64,000 nt of DNA from Alkalihalobacillus sp. TS-13 (GCF_019720915.1 NZ_JAHKSI010000001.1:2480001-2544000); one strand, 5' to 3'; shown: positions 7,933-17,534, numbered from the stretch's first letter. A program made the numbers and translations. Notes: generated by a model from the sequence alone, not told the origin.

Positions 7933-9000
7933 TTATTTAATTACGCCGATTTCCTTATAATATTTTTCTGCACCTGGATGTAAGGTAGTTCCAAGATCCT
8001 TTATAGCCTGTTCAGTACTATACGCTTCTAAACTCGCATGAATATTGGGGAGTTTCTCCTTATTTTCATTAACAATTTTCGTTATTTCATAAATAACATC
8101 TTCAGAAGCATTTTTATTTGTCACTAAAATGTTCCCCATGACTGCCGTTTGAATAGCTTCATCACCATTAACTGCCTCGGGGTAGGTACCTGCTGGGATC
8201 TCCCCTTTGCCAATCGCAAATTCTGAAAGATGATCAATTAATTCATTTGACATAGTTAAAATCTTCATGTTTCTACCATTAGAGGCATCAGTTATTGCGG
8301 AACCAGGGATGGCTAACTGAGTAAACATAGCATCGACATTACCATTTTTAAATTGCTCAGCTTGTTCTGTGTAACTCCCATGGAATATCTTACCGCCCCA
8401 TGATTCAATATCTTCATAAGATACACCATAATAACTTAAAAACTTTTTAAATACCCATTCATCAGAATTATTAACCGGTGTCACTGCAATCTTTATCGGC
8501 ATTTTATTCTCAAAGATTTCATCAATTGAATCAATATTCGTATCTTCCCCTACTGCAAAATGAAAATAGTTGACTCCAAATCCATTTCCTAGGGCAACAA
8601 TATCTGGATATTTTTTCTTAAAAGGATCTTCTCCATTAACAGCAGCCATAACAAAAGCTGGTTGCTCCCATGCTATCTGTGCTTGTCCATTTTCTAAAAA
8701 AGGTATATTTTGCAGACTTCCTCCAGGGATAACCTTTATGTTTAGGTTTGAGTTATTTTGTTTTATCATTGATCCAATACCGCCAGCCATGCTATACCAA
8801 CCACCCCCTAAAGAACCAGCTGCCCATGTTAAATTTGTTGGTTGATTCACTGTCTGGCTTTGAGAAGTTTTCCCATTTGCATCTTCTGCCCCATTTCCCT
8901 TATTATTTTCATCCCCACTAGTGGTGTTATTTTGAGGAGCAGTACAAGCAGATAATACAATTAGAGCTACAATAAGAAATACCCTATAAAGCTTTTTCAT
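7933..9000 (-). CDS. TAXI-family TRAP solute-binding lipoprotein
   Basis: The 355-residue protein has a lipoprotein signal peptide: a hydrophobic run followed by LSAC, Cys19 being the likely lipidation site. A low-complexity Asn/Gly/Ser linker (~20-50) leads into a TAXI domain (TWAAGSLGGGWYSMAGGIG near 58-76). TAXI proteins deliver organic acids or amino acids to TRAP permeases. Here it is tethered to the membrane outer face next to the fused permease encoded 33 nt upstream. The ligand cannot be read from the sequence. Confidence 0.85.
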   Translation of the reverse strand: MKKLYRVFLIVALIVLSACTAPQNNTTSGDENNKGNGAEDANGKTSQSQTVNQPTNLTWAAGSLGGGWYSMAGGIGSMIKQNNSNLNIKVIPGGSLQNIPFLENGQAQIAWEQPAFVMAAVNGEDPFKKKYPDIVALGNGFGVNYFHFAVGEDTNIDSIDEIFENKMPIKIAVTPVNNSDEWVFKKFLSYYGVSYEDIESWGGKIFHGSYTEQAEQFKNGNVDAMFTQLAIPGSAITDASNGRNMKILTMSNELIDHLSEFAIGKGEIPAGTYPEAVNGDEAIQTAVMGNILVTNKNASEDVIYEITKIVNENKEKLPNIHASLEAYSTEQAIKDLGTTLHPGAEKYYKEIGVIK

Positions 9001-9033
9001 TTGTTTTCTCCTCCTTTTTATAAAGATAAGAGT

Positions 9034-10953
9034 TTAATAGTTTTCTTTTGCAATCCCCTCCTTTAATGAATGGCTTGGTTTTGCTTGTTTGGTTTTAAAG
9101 ATATAAAATTCAAACGCTAGAAGCCCGAATAGTAATAATATTCCGACAACTGAAATTAAAAATATATTACTAATAGAAACAAACACCCCTATCAATAACA
9201 ACAACCGTTTAATCATAGATAATTTTTGGAACAAGTATCCCACTATAACGGATGCAAACAGTATTACGGCAATAGAGGTTACAATAAAGGTAAATAAAAT
9301 TTCAAATAAAGAAGATTGTTCTGACAATAATAACTCTGGGCTGAAAATAAAGAGAAATGGTACAAGAAATCCTGCGAATGCAAATTTTGGTGTCATTAAT
9401 GCAGTCTTCATTGGTGGAGAACCTGAAATGTTGGCAGCTGCAAATGCAGTCACTCCAACGGGTGGAGTAATATCTGCCAAAATTGCAAAGTAAAAGACAA
9501 ACAAATGCGATGTTAAAACTGGTATATGAAAAGCAGCTAACGCTCCAGTTGCAACGGTTGCGGTTATAACATAGGCTGGGGTTGTTGGTATACCTGCCCC
9601 TAAGATCAAGGTAACAAGCATAATCAATATTAGTGCTAACCAAATGTTGCCGAATGAATAAGCCAAAATAATATTACTCATTGCCAATGCTGCCCCAGTT
9701 TGAGTCAAAACAGCTACTATTATTCCAGCACCAGCAAGAGCAGCCGCTATTACGGTAGCACCTCGAGCGGCATAATTTACGCCCTCTATAAAATCATTAA
9801 TATTTATCTTTCCCTTTGACATAATAAACCATATTACAATACATACACCTATTGATATAACAGCACTTTTTGCCGGAGATAATCCTGTAAATAAAGAATA
9901 AACCATTGCACCAAACGGAATGAGATATGGTGAATTTTTTAATATCACTTGATATTTAACTTTCCATTCATCAGGAAGCTTTGGTAAATTTAAAGCAACT
10001 GCCTCAAAATGTACCGTAGCTAAGATCCCTATGTAATAAATAATGGCACCTAATATGGCTGCTTTTATAATAGTGGTATAGCTCGTTGATGTCATTTCAG
10101 CCATAATAAAGGCTCCTGCCCCCATAACAGGTGGAATCAAGGGGCCTCCTGCACTAGCGACAGCTTCAATTGCTCCAGCTTTAGTTGATGGATAACCAAT
10201 CTTTTTCATTAACGGGATACTAAAACTACCAGTAGAATAAACATCAGAAACAGAACTACCGCTTATACTTCCGTAAAGGCCACTTGATAAAACAGCAATT
10301 TTTGCAGGACCTCCACGAAAACGACCGGTTAAAAAAATGGCAACATCCATAAAATATTTCCCAACCCCGGATCTAAGCATGATCGCTGCAAAAGCTATAA
10401 ACACAAAGAGTATATTGCTTGATATTCCTGTAAGAAAGCCATAAATCCCTTGATCACTTGTTAAATACACAACTTCAATCACCCTATCAAACGACATTTG
10501 CCTTGCATTGAACATACCCGGCAAAAATGGTGCAATAAAAATATAGGTGAAGAACACTGCAACAACTATAGCAAAAACAAAGGAAACAGCACGCCTACAT
10601 GCTTCTAGCACCAAACCAACCATAAGTGTACCTAAAATAATTTGTGTAGTCGTAACCTCATCCACTTGCTCTATTCGCATATTTAAGCTATCTGCGTTCA
10701 TAAATAAATAGAAACTCGGTATTAAACTAATAACCGCTAAGATCCAATCTAAGATCGTTGGTTTATTTTTTTGGGTGTTACTTTTACGTGAAGGAAAGAC
10801 CAAAAAGGCTAAGGGAAGTAGGAAGAATAAATGCAATGACCTTTGGACTTTTGGTGAATATGTACCAAAATAAGAAGTGTATAGATGAAACACTAAAATA
10901 ATTAATGCCCATATCGAAAATCCAATTGCCAGATTCCCCTTAAAAATCCTCAT
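9034..10953 (-). CDS. TRAP transporter fused permease (4TM-12TM)
   Basis: The ~639-residue protein combines the small (DctQ-like) and large (DctM-like) TRAP membrane subunits, as is typical with TAXI proteins. About 16 or more hydrophobic helices are seen. The conserved SGLYGSISGSSVSDVYSTGS and GGPLIPPVMGAGAFIMAE blocks are in the first half, and GAGIPTTPAYV and DITPPVG in the second. ATG at 10951-10953, preceded by GGAGGGTGG, was chosen over upstream in-frame starts, which would extend far into the GntR gene; it still overlaps that gene by 14 nt. Transport should be driven by the sodium or proton gradient. Confidence 0.87.
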   Translation of the reverse strand: MRIFKGNLAIGFSIWALIILVFHLYTSYFGTYSPKVQRSLHLFFLLPLAFLVFPSRKSNTQKNKPTILDWILAVISLIPSFYLFMNADSLNMRIEQVDEVTTTQIILGTLMVGLVLEACRRAVSFVFAIVVAVFFTYIFIAPFLPGMFNARQMSFDRVIEVVYLTSDQGIYGFLTGISSNILFVFIAFAAIMLRSGVGKYFMDVAIFLTGRFRGGPAKIAVLSSGLYGSISGSSVSDVYSTGSFSIPLMKKIGYPSTKAGAIEAVASAGGPLIPPVMGAGAFIMAEMTSTSYTTIIKAAILGAIIYYIGILATVHFEAVALNLPKLPDEWKVKYQVILKNSPYLIPFGAMVYSLFTGLSPAKSAVISIGVCIVIWFIMSKGKININDFIEGVNYAARGATVIAAALAGAGIIVAVLTQTGAALAMSNIILAYSFGNIWLALILIMLVTLILGAGIPTTPAYVITATVATGALAAFHIPVLTSHLFVFYFAILADITPPVGVTAFAAANISGSPPMKTALMTPKFAFAGFLVPFLFIFSPELLLSEQSSLFEILFTFIVTSIAVILFASVIVGYLFQKLSMIKRLLLLIGVFVSISNIFLISVVGILLLFGLLAFEFYIFKTKQAKPSHSLKEGIAKENY

Positions 10954-11677
10954 AACTACCACCCTCCTGCGTGAAACTAACTTTATATTTCCATTCTTCG
11001 GTATTGACGTAATAAATATTGATATCAATCGGATTTTCTTCCTCATCATATGAAAATCTTGTTACCTTTAATAGAGATGCGTTTTCATTAACTTCCAAAT
11101 GTTTTGCTATTTCTTTACTCGCATTCACCGCCTCTATTTCTTCTTCTGCGCCAACAATTTCAATATCTAAATGTTCTTTAAGAAGATGTCCCAATGAAAT
11201 GAAATTTTCATCTTTTTCAAAAATACTATAAGGGATTTTAGGACTTACAAAATGCTCTAAATATATTACTGGTTTGTTATCAAAATATCTTACTCTTTTT
11301 AGGTGAATTAATTTATAATCCTCGTCAATACCTAAAATAGAAGATATCTTTTTATTTTCAAAATAATCTATGGCGATTGTTTTTGCAGATATTTTTTCCC
11401 AATTATCTAGATATTGACTTCTAAACCCTGTCATTTTAGTCCAAAGTTCAGTTGGTCTTCTATTAGAAACAAAGGATCCTCTCCCTTGTAAACGATATAT
11501 AAATCCATCGTTTTCCAATTGTTTTAAAGCCTGTCTCACAGGGGTTCTACTCGCATTATATTTTTTGTCCAACTCGGCTTCAGATGGTAATTGCTCCCCT
11601 CCCTTGAAGGTTCCAGACAGAATTTTATTTACTAAGTCATCATAAATGGTTTTATAAAGTGATTTTTTAATTTTCAA
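10940..11677 (-). CDS. GntR-family regulator with UTRA effector domain
   Basis: The ~245-residue protein has an N-terminal GntR winged helix (YKTIYDDLVNKILSG, GGEQLPSEAELDKKYNASRTPVRQAL) and a UTRA ligand-binding domain from about residue 85 (LIHLKRVRYFDNKPVIYLEHFV). A TTG start at 11677 with AGAGGGTG eight bases upstream is preferred. An in-frame ATG at 11710 has no clear ribosome site. It is the first gene of the TRAP/acyl-CoA ligase operon and probably controls it in response to the substrate or its CoA ester. A symmetric site over its own promoter suggests autoregulation. Confidence 0.8.
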   Translation of the reverse strand: MKIKKSLYKTIYDDLVNKILSGTFKGGEQLPSEAELDKKYNASRTPVRQALKQLENDGFIYRLQGRGSFVSNRRPTELWTKMTGFRSQYLDNWEKISAKTIAIDYFENKKISSILGIDEDYKLIHLKRVRYFDNKPVIYLEHFVSPKIPYSIFEKDENFISLGHLLKEHLDIEIVGAEEEIEAVNASKEIAKHLEVNENASLLKVTRFSYDEEENPIDINIYYVNTEEWKYKVSFTQEGGSYEDF

Positions 11678-11721
11678 CCGTTGCACCCTCTTGTATTTAT
11701 TTATAAGCAATTAAACTATTA

Positions 11722-11756
11722 ATACTTATAATACTAAGTATTCTTATAACTGTCAA
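11722..11756 (-). promoter_or_regulatory. promoter with overlapping operator for the GntR/TRAP operon
   Basis: On the minus strand TTGACA (11756-11751), a 17-nt spacer and TATTAT (11733-11728) form a near-consensus SigA promoter. The -10 lies inside a perfect inverted repeat ATACTTA-N6-TAAGTAT (11722-11741), the expected position for a GntR repressor site. Confidence 0.65.
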
Positions 11757-12027
11757 TATAATATTCTGAATTTATGTTATTTTCGAAAATATTTAAAAGG
11801 TTAATTAATAATAGTGAATGAACTAATTTATAATGGCAGACAGTTTCTACTTTTTGAGCCTAAGTAAAAAACACCTCCCTAACAATTTCCCGTATGAACC
11901 CTTGTTTTGAAGACACATTTTTTCTTTCTTAAATGGACACAAATAAATAAGAATGGAAGGAGACTAGCCCCTTCCAAATGGATTTAAATATATCCTTTTT
12001 CTTTTAAGCTGGTATATCCATTGATAA

Positions 12028-12171
12028 TCAAGTGATCCAAGGATCAATATCCCCACTATGCATCCAGCTTCTCCAATACGTTTCGTAACTGCAATAATCC
12101 TCTTTAGACTGTTTTAAACGAAAAAAAACTTTGATACCACCGAAGGACTTTGAGGCAGAGGTGATCTATCA
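12028..12171 (-). pseudogene. short coding-like remnant, 47 codons
   Basis: A minus-strand frame from GTG at 12171 to TGA at 12028 has a protein-like composition (LRWYQSFFRLKQSKEDY, then SYETYWRSWMHSG, ending DIDPWIT). It has no ribosome site and starts 18 nt after the stop of the flavin oxidase gene. It may be the surviving C-terminus of a deleted gene. I do not recognise the family. The rest of 11760-12027 shows no gene. Confidence 0.25.
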
Positions 12172-12188
12172 CTTCAAATTAATAGCAG

Positions 12189-13331
12189 TTAAGTTGATGA
12201 GACATTTTGAAAAAAACGATTCGGACTTAGGTGATTTATAGGGTAACTCGTTTTTCCATCAATTAATAATTCTGTGGTTATTTTTCCGATAACAGGTGAC
12301 ATTTTAAACCCATGTCCTGAGAATCCACTTGCAATCAGAACGTTTTCCATACCTGGTACAGAACCTATAACAGAATGATCGTCAGGTGAATAGCTATCCA
12401 TATACACACTTGCTCGGACTGGGTCGGGTTGTAGGCCAGGAATCAGTTCCCTGACAGCATCACTTACTGTCCTTAATTCATCGACTTTAACATCCCTATT
12501 TAAATTCGCAGGTTCTTCAACGTAATCAGGGTCCTTAGTGTTAGAGGCTTTTACCATCGTACCATCAAGTGTCGGTGTTCCTGTCAATCTAAAACCTTTC
12601 CTCATACGAGCAAAAATCGGGAATCGATCAGGCTTGAACATCTCGATATCCTTTGCTGAAAACCATGTCAATACAAGACGCCGTGCTTCATATACCTGTT
12701 TGGATCCAGGCAAAAACTTCCCTGTCCATGGTCCGGTTGTTATCAAAACTTTTCCAACTCGATATTCTTCCTCATCTGTCGCAATCGTAACACCTAATTT
12801 ATCAGATTGGATATCCTTAACTCTTGTATATCGGTATATTTTTGCACCTAAACATTCCGCCCGGTCCGCTGCTGAAATGACTGCAAGTTCCGGTCGTAAA
12901 AAGCCAGCATTTTTGTCTAATATCATAATGTCTTCACTAAATAATCGATGTTGAGGGTAACGTTGTTCTGCATATTTTCCATCGAGAATTTCATGTTCCA
13001 GATTGAATACTTCAATACTTTTTAATACATTCTTCATTACTTCTGTGTTTGGATTTCCAATCATCAGACCGCCATTTAATGTTAAAAGGCTTGTGCCGGC
13101 TTCAGATTCGAGTTCTTTCCAAAGATGACGTGCTTCTTGTAGTAAGGGGACATATTCCTGTCCTTCCATATAGGCAGTTCTGAAAAGTCTTGACTCTCCC
13201 CCTGCAGCAGAACGATCATTTCCAACACCGTATTGTTCAAAACCTAAAACGGAAATCCCCCTTTTAGCAAGTTGCCATAGTGCCATACTTCCCATTGTAC
13301 CTACTCCAATTACTGCCACATCGGCCTGCAT
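12189..13331 (-). CDS. FAD-dependent oxidase of the sarcosine / N-methyltryptophan oxidase family
   Basis: This 380-residue DAO-fold flavoprotein matches MSOX/MTOX in length. The FAD-binding GxGxxG is VAVIGVGTMGSMAL at the N-terminus, followed by the SAAGGESRLFRTAY segment typical of the family. Near the C-terminus, VYMDSYSPDDHSVIG aligns with the C-M-Y-T-x-T-P-D segment of monomeric sarcosine oxidase, but Tyr replaces the Cys that binds FAD covalently, so the flavin may be non-covalent. It would oxidise a secondary or N-methyl amino acid. The SSS symporter gene lies just upstream on the same strand (57-nt gap), suggesting uptake plus oxidation of one substrate. Confidence 0.75.
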   Translation of the reverse strand: MQADVAVIGVGTMGSMALWQLAKRGISVLGFEQYGVGNDRSAAGGESRLFRTAYMEGQEYVPLLQEARHLWKELESEAGTSLLTLNGGLMIGNPNTEVMKNVLKSIEVFNLEHEILDGKYAEQRYPQHRLFSEDIMILDKNAGFLRPELAVISAADRAECLGAKIYRYTRVKDIQSDKLGVTIATDEEEYRVGKVLITTGPWTGKFLPGSKQVYEARRLVLTWFSAKDIEMFKPDRFPIFARMRKGFRLTGTPTLDGTMVKASNTKDPDYVEEPANLNRDVKVDELRTVSDAVRELIPGLQPDPVRASVYMDSYSPDDHSVIGSVPGMENVLIASGFSGHGFKMSPVIGKITTELLIDGKTSYPINHLSPNRFFQNVSST

Positions 13332-13388
13332 ATTTACACCTCTCTCATAAATCCTTTATTCAAAATCTAATTAATATTCAGAATTTTT

Positions 13389-14822
13389 TCAGCCTATATC
13401 TGCCTTTTTCGGTTCATTTTCATGGATTCTATCTACATTTTTAAACATGTAGTTAAGTAAGAAAAATCCAACTAATGAACCGAGTATTCCAAATGCGACA
13501 TAGGGGATTTGCGTACCTATGATTTGAGCAACAGCAGCACTGAGAATTCCCAAAACCATACTGCCAATAGCCCCCTTTGTTGTCAAAAAAGCCGTATTCC
13601 GCAACAAGAATCCTGCGAATAGGGGTACAAGTAACCCAGATGCGGAATATGCATATGTGGAAACGAGCCATCCTAAAGCTTGCGGATAATATAAAGCTAA
13701 CATGACGGCTAACCCTATTACGACAACAGTCATATACCTTGAGAATTTCAATAGATTTCTATCACTAACATTTGGATTGATGTATGAGTGATAAATATCC
13801 TTTGTGATGTTTACCACCACAGATTGAATAGCACTACTAACAGTAGACATTATCGTTGCTATTATGAAAGCGGAATAAATCGCCATGAACCAACCTGGAA
13901 TTTGAGTAAGGAACCATCCTGAGGCCAATTCCGGATTTTCAAGGCCAGGGTTCATAGAGAAAATAGAGATTCCCATGAATGAAGCCCAAATACCGCTGAT
14001 CACGCCAACCAGTGCTGCAATCACAAACGCTTTTTTAGCTATCTGTGGGTTTTTAGAAGCATAAATACGTTGGTAGGACATTTGATTGGTTAATGCTCCT
14101 GGAAAAATAGCTAATATCCAGAAAACGATTGTCGCCATTCCTACGGCTCCTAAACCTTCTGGAAAGCCAATCATCGTTTCAGGTACCCTGCCAGCTATTT
14201 CAGTCCAACCACCAGCTAAATTTAAAATATACAATCCACTTACCAATGACATGATAAGCATGACACATCCAAATATAAAGTCTGTCCATGCAACGGAGGT
14301 TAGCCCCCCTGGCAAAACGAATAGTAGACTAATCACAGCAAAAATAAAAACTAATAAAGGAAAAGATAGACCTGATATGTTCGAGAATAAATTACCGAAA
14401 GCCACAAGCTGAGTACATAACCATCCAAAAGGTACCACTATGGCCATAAATGTGACCATACTCATCATTAATTTATTTTCTCCGTATAACCTCTTGAATA
14501 TTTCCGGCATCGTAGAGAAGTTTTGTTTTTTAAGCCAATTCGCCAGTAATACCAAGATGATGATTCCTACGGAATAAAGAAAATTATAAGTTATAGCGGA
14601 CCAACCAGCACTATAACCAATCCCAATATGAGCCACTAGCACACCACCACCCATACCAGTTGCAAATTGACTTCCTGCAACTACATATACGGGTAATGAT
14701 CTCCCACCAACAATCCAATTCTCACTACTTTTATTCCTACTTCCTATCCAAAAAGAAAAAATAGCAGCAGCAGACAATACAGTAACAGAACTTAACACAA
14801 GTACCAATGTAGAGTTCATCAT
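13389..14822 (-). CDS. sodium:solute symporter (SSS family)
   Basis: The 477-residue membrane protein has about 13 hydrophobic helices. Typical SSS features include GSQFATGMGGGVLVAHIG near residue 50, the GGLTSVAWTDFIFGCVML block (~172-189), and ATIMSTVSSAIQSVVVNITKDIY (~320-342), which contains the sodium-site helix. It probably imports the amine or amino acid oxidised by the neighbouring flavoenzymes. There are two adjacent ATG codons behind a GGAGG site; either could be the start. About 190 nt without a gene separates it from the next upstream oxidoreductase gene. Confidence 0.85.
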   Translation of the reverse strand: MMNSTLVLVLSSVTVLSAAAIFSFWIGSRNKSSENWIVGGRSLPVYVVAGSQFATGMGGGVLVAHIGIGYSAGWSAITYNFLYSVGIIILVLLANWLKKQNFSTMPEIFKRLYGENKLMMSMVTFMAIVVPFGWLCTQLVAFGNLFSNISGLSFPLLVFIFAVISLLFVLPGGLTSVAWTDFIFGCVMLIMSLVSGLYILNLAGGWTEIAGRVPETMIGFPEGLGAVGMATIVFWILAIFPGALTNQMSYQRIYASKNPQIAKKAFVIAALVGVISGIWASFMGISIFSMNPGLENPELASGWFLTQIPGWFMAIYSAFIIATIMSTVSSAIQSVVVNITKDIYHSYINPNVSDRNLLKFSRYMTVVVIGLAVMLALYYPQALGWLVSTYAYSASGLLVPLFAGFLLRNTAFLTTKGAIGSMVLGILSAAVAQIIGTQIPYVAFGILGSLVGFFLLNYMFKNVDRIHENEPKKADIG

Positions 14823-15013
14823 TTTCCTCCAAACATTTTTAATGTACTATGATGTGAACTTCTGGCTGCGTTTAAGTAGGTTTCACCACCAGGTTTAAAA
14901 CAAAGAGGTTCTTTTCTACATCCTGAAGCCTCCCTTCTACGTAGTCTAAATATTCTTTTTTATATCAGTGTGATTAACCAAGGTAACAGTTGACGTAATA
15001 CGGGATCCTATCC

Positions 15014-16102
15014 TCAGGCATAGTTCATAAAACGTTTGAGGCTATATCTCTTTAGGCAGATCGAGGTTTCACCTACCATTACTAATTCCGCCATCAATGT
15101 GCCGACCAACGGAGATAAGGTTACACCACTATGCATCGCAGCAATATAAGCATTTTTTTTATCAGGTATCTTTCCTAATATCGGGAAACCGTCTTCCGGA
15201 ATAACCCTTACCCCAGAGAAGCTTCTGACTATATTGGCTTTAGCTAAAGATGGAATGTAATTGATCGCCATTTGAGCGGTTTCTTGTATCACATCCATTG
15301 TTGTTCTCCGATCATAACCTACTTCTTCCTTGGAGAAACCAATCAATACTTCGCCATTTTCTGCCTGCCTCATGCCCCCGATCGTATGTTTTAGAAAAGG
15401 AGCTAATGGTTCTGTAATGATTACTTGTCCGCGTACCTGTTTAACAGGTATATCTAAACCTAGAAGTTCGCCGATTTCCTTAGACCATGGCCCCCCTGCT
15501 AATATCACCCGTTCTGTAGTAATAGCATCTTTCTTATTTTTTGTATAAATTTTATAGTGGTCTTTTTCCATTACCATTTCGGTAACTGGATTATAAAAGG
15601 AAAATTCAACCTCATTTCTCTTAGCCGCCTTAATGTAAAGCTCCACTAACCTGAATGGATTGACATTTCCATCCATATCACTATAAGTTGCACCTGCAAT
15701 TTTTGGTGAAAGGGCCGGCTCCTTTTCGAGCACTTGGTCCCTCGTTAATACCTCCACTTTAATGCCTACCTCTGCTTGTTCTTCAGCAAGCCTTAAAGCT
15801 TTATCCCAATCTGTTTGAGCAAAGAACGGTGCAATCCCACCTGTCCTTTTGTATTCAACATCCCCTATTTTCCTTTCTAGAAAAGGATAAAGCTCTGCGC
15901 TGTACATGCTTAATTCTCCATACCATGACGGCACCTTATTATGTACCCACACCCATGCTTGGGTAGAACCTGATGTCCCGGATAAAGGAAATCCTTTGTC
16001 TATTACTAAAATTCTTTTTTGTTTATATTCAGAGAGATGATAGGCAATGCTGCTTCCTATCACACCACAGCCAATGATGACAATATCATATTGATCAGTC
16101 AT
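15014..16102 (-). CDS. FAD-dependent oxidoreductase, HcnC / opine oxidase beta-like
   Basis: The ~362-residue DAO-family protein opens with DIVIIGCGVIGSSIAYHLSE and has ERVILAGGPWSKEIG and VRGQVIITEPL blocks. The C-terminal half holds RSFSGVRVIPEDGFPILG and an AAMHSGVTLSPLVG segment. These fit the catalytic flavin subunit of HcnABC-like amine, opine or D-hydroxyproline dehydrogenases. The start ATG at 16102 follows GGCGGGTG; a GTG twelve bases upstream is the alternative. It overlaps the BFD-domain gene, showing close coupling with the electron-transfer subunits. The amine substrate is unknown. Confidence 0.78.
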   Translation of the reverse strand: MTDQYDIVIIGCGVIGSSIAYHLSEYKQKRILVIDKGFPLSGTSGSTQAWVWVHNKVPSWYGELSMYSAELYPFLERKIGDVEYKRTGGIAPFFAQTDWDKALRLAEEQAEVGIKVEVLTRDQVLEKEPALSPKIAGATYSDMDGNVNPFRLVELYIKAAKRNEVEFSFYNPVTEMVMEKDHYKIYTKNKKDAITTERVILAGGPWSKEIGELLGLDIPVKQVRGQVIITEPLAPFLKHTIGGMRQAENGEVLIGFSKEEVGYDRRTTMDVIQETAQMAINYIPSLAKANIVRSFSGVRVIPEDGFPILGKIPDKKNAYIAAMHSGVTLSPLVGTLMAELVMVGETSICLKRYSLKRFMNYA

Positions 16103-16427
16103 TTTGTCGTTCACCCGCCTCTAAAGACGCTTCATCAAAAACACTCACCACATTGGATGAGGATGTTTTCCCAGCCAATATACCTAACCTGGTGATTTTT
16201 AATGGCATACGCATGCGTGGAGGAGGGATTTCACTTATTGAAACACCTAGATTAGTTGCGATCAATTCCCTCACAAGGTTCATGCATATTTTCGACTGAC
16301 ATGGCCCCATCCCACACCTGGTCAGTCTTTTAATATCGTCAAAAGTAGAAGCGCCCAATCGAATAGCACCCTCTATTTCATCAACATTTATTTCTTCACA
16401 GCGACATACAATAGTAGACTTATCCAT
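16095..16427 (-). CDS. BFD-type [2Fe-2S] protein, small subunit of split amine dehydrogenase
   Basis: The 110-residue protein begins with a BFD-like iron-sulfur domain. Cys8 and Cys10 in VCRCEE, and Cys38, Cys43 and Cys48 in RCGMGPCQSKIC, match the cluster ligands plus one extra Cys. In HcnB and opine oxidase alpha this domain is fused to the C-terminus of the NAD(P)/FAD-fold subunit. Here it is a separate gene starting directly after that subunit's stop (TAA then ATG). It probably passes electrons between the flavin subunits. Confidence 0.8.
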   Translation of the reverse strand: MDKSTIVCRCEEINVDEIEGAIRLGASTFDDIKRLTRCGMGPCQSKICMNLVRELIATNLGVSISEIPPPRMRMPLKITRLGILAGKTSSSNVVSVFDEASLEAGERQND

Positions 16428-17534
16428 TTAGCACCCCTCCAAGATTGCATGAAATGAAGCTGGTAACGGTAATTCGCATTCTTCATGGAACTCTTTTATG
16501 TGAGCAACCCGGGCAATAAATGTTTCAATGGATTCTTCACTTTCCATACTCCTGAGTTCGTCCCATAAAAATGAACTTCTTACTTTCACTTCATTATCAT
16601 TCAGGACCCCAAGAGCTTTCAGTGCATTCAATGCTGCAATCTCTGCAGTCAATAAGATTCCACCTAAACAAGTTATGCCTGCAGCATTCCCAGCTACATA
16701 TACAGAAGGATTACTCGTCCCCAATGTACTGTAATATTTCGGTACAAGACCTCCTAGTTTTGCTTGAAAACCAAATTCGCAATCTAGTATTTCCAAAGGC
16801 TCCAAGATCGGGGCCAAGCCTTTTCCGATACAGATCAAATCAATATCAAGATCTTCCTTTTTTCCATCATTGTTTATGGTAACTTTCTTTACTTCTCCAG
16901 CCCCCGTTGCTCTCTCAATAACGGTATTTACCATCACACGAATTTTTTTATCCTCAAGGCCCTCCACCAACTTTTTATCATTTACGGAAACGGTTTTATC
17001 CATGACTCCTAAAATATTGATTCCACATGCCTTTAGTTGTTTTGCAACTTCTGCCGAAAAAGAATTCAACCCTACGATCAACGCATTCTTCCCTGGCAAT
17101 ACACGCTCTCGGTTTATTAATATTTGGGCAGCTCCTACAGTCATTACTCCCGGTAGGGTCCAACCAGGGAAGAGATCCGTCTCCTCGGCGGCTCCTGTAG
17201 TAACGATTACCTTTTTTGCATCAATCGGAAAGGTTTCAGTATCATTCGCTATCCCTATCCGTCCATCCTTATAAACCCCGATCATCTTATGCTTCAACAA
17301 ACAGGTTATTGGCAGAGGACTAAGTCGATCTATCAGAGTCCTCATCAAGTGTATCCCTCTTTGTCTATCAAATTGTTTTGGCAGGTTATTGAAAAATTGA
17401 GTCTGCTGTTTCAACTGCCCTCCCAGGGCATAAGATTCCTCTATAATTATTGTTTTAATACCTCTTGAGGCAGTTTCGATGGCAGCATTTAAACCAGCGG
17501 GACCCCCACCTATAATTAATACATCAGTTTTCAT
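16428..17534 (-). CDS. NAD(P)/FAD-fold oxidoreductase, HcnB-like subunit
   Basis: The ~368-residue protein carries two dinucleotide folds: DVLIIGGGPAGLNAA at the N-terminus and KNALIVGLNSFSAEVAKQL near residue 150. A C-terminal FAD-contact segment reads VYVAGNAAGITCLGG. It corresponds to the N-terminal part of HcnB / opine oxidase alpha, with the BFD module split off into the next gene. ATG at 17534 is preferred because a GGGGGG ribosome site precedes it; nine more codons upstream are possible. It overlaps the preceding [2Fe-2S] gene by 11 nt. Confidence 0.8.
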   Translation of the reverse strand: MKTDVLIIGGGPAGLNAAIETASRGIKTIIIEESYALGGQLKQQTQFFNNLPKQFDRQRGIHLMRTLIDRLSPLPITCLLKHKMIGVYKDGRIGIANDTETFPIDAKKVIVTTGAAEETDLFPGWTLPGVMTVGAAQILINRERVLPGKNALIVGLNSFSAEVAKQLKACGINILGVMDKTVSVNDKKLVEGLEDKKIRVMVNTVIERATGAGEVKKVTINNDGKKEDLDIDLICIGKGLAPILEPLEILDCEFGFQAKLGGLVPKYYSTLGTSNPSVYVAGNAAGITCLGGILLTAEIAALNALKALGVLNDNEVKVRSSFLWDELRSMESEESIETFIARVAHIKEFHEECELPLPASFHAILEGC

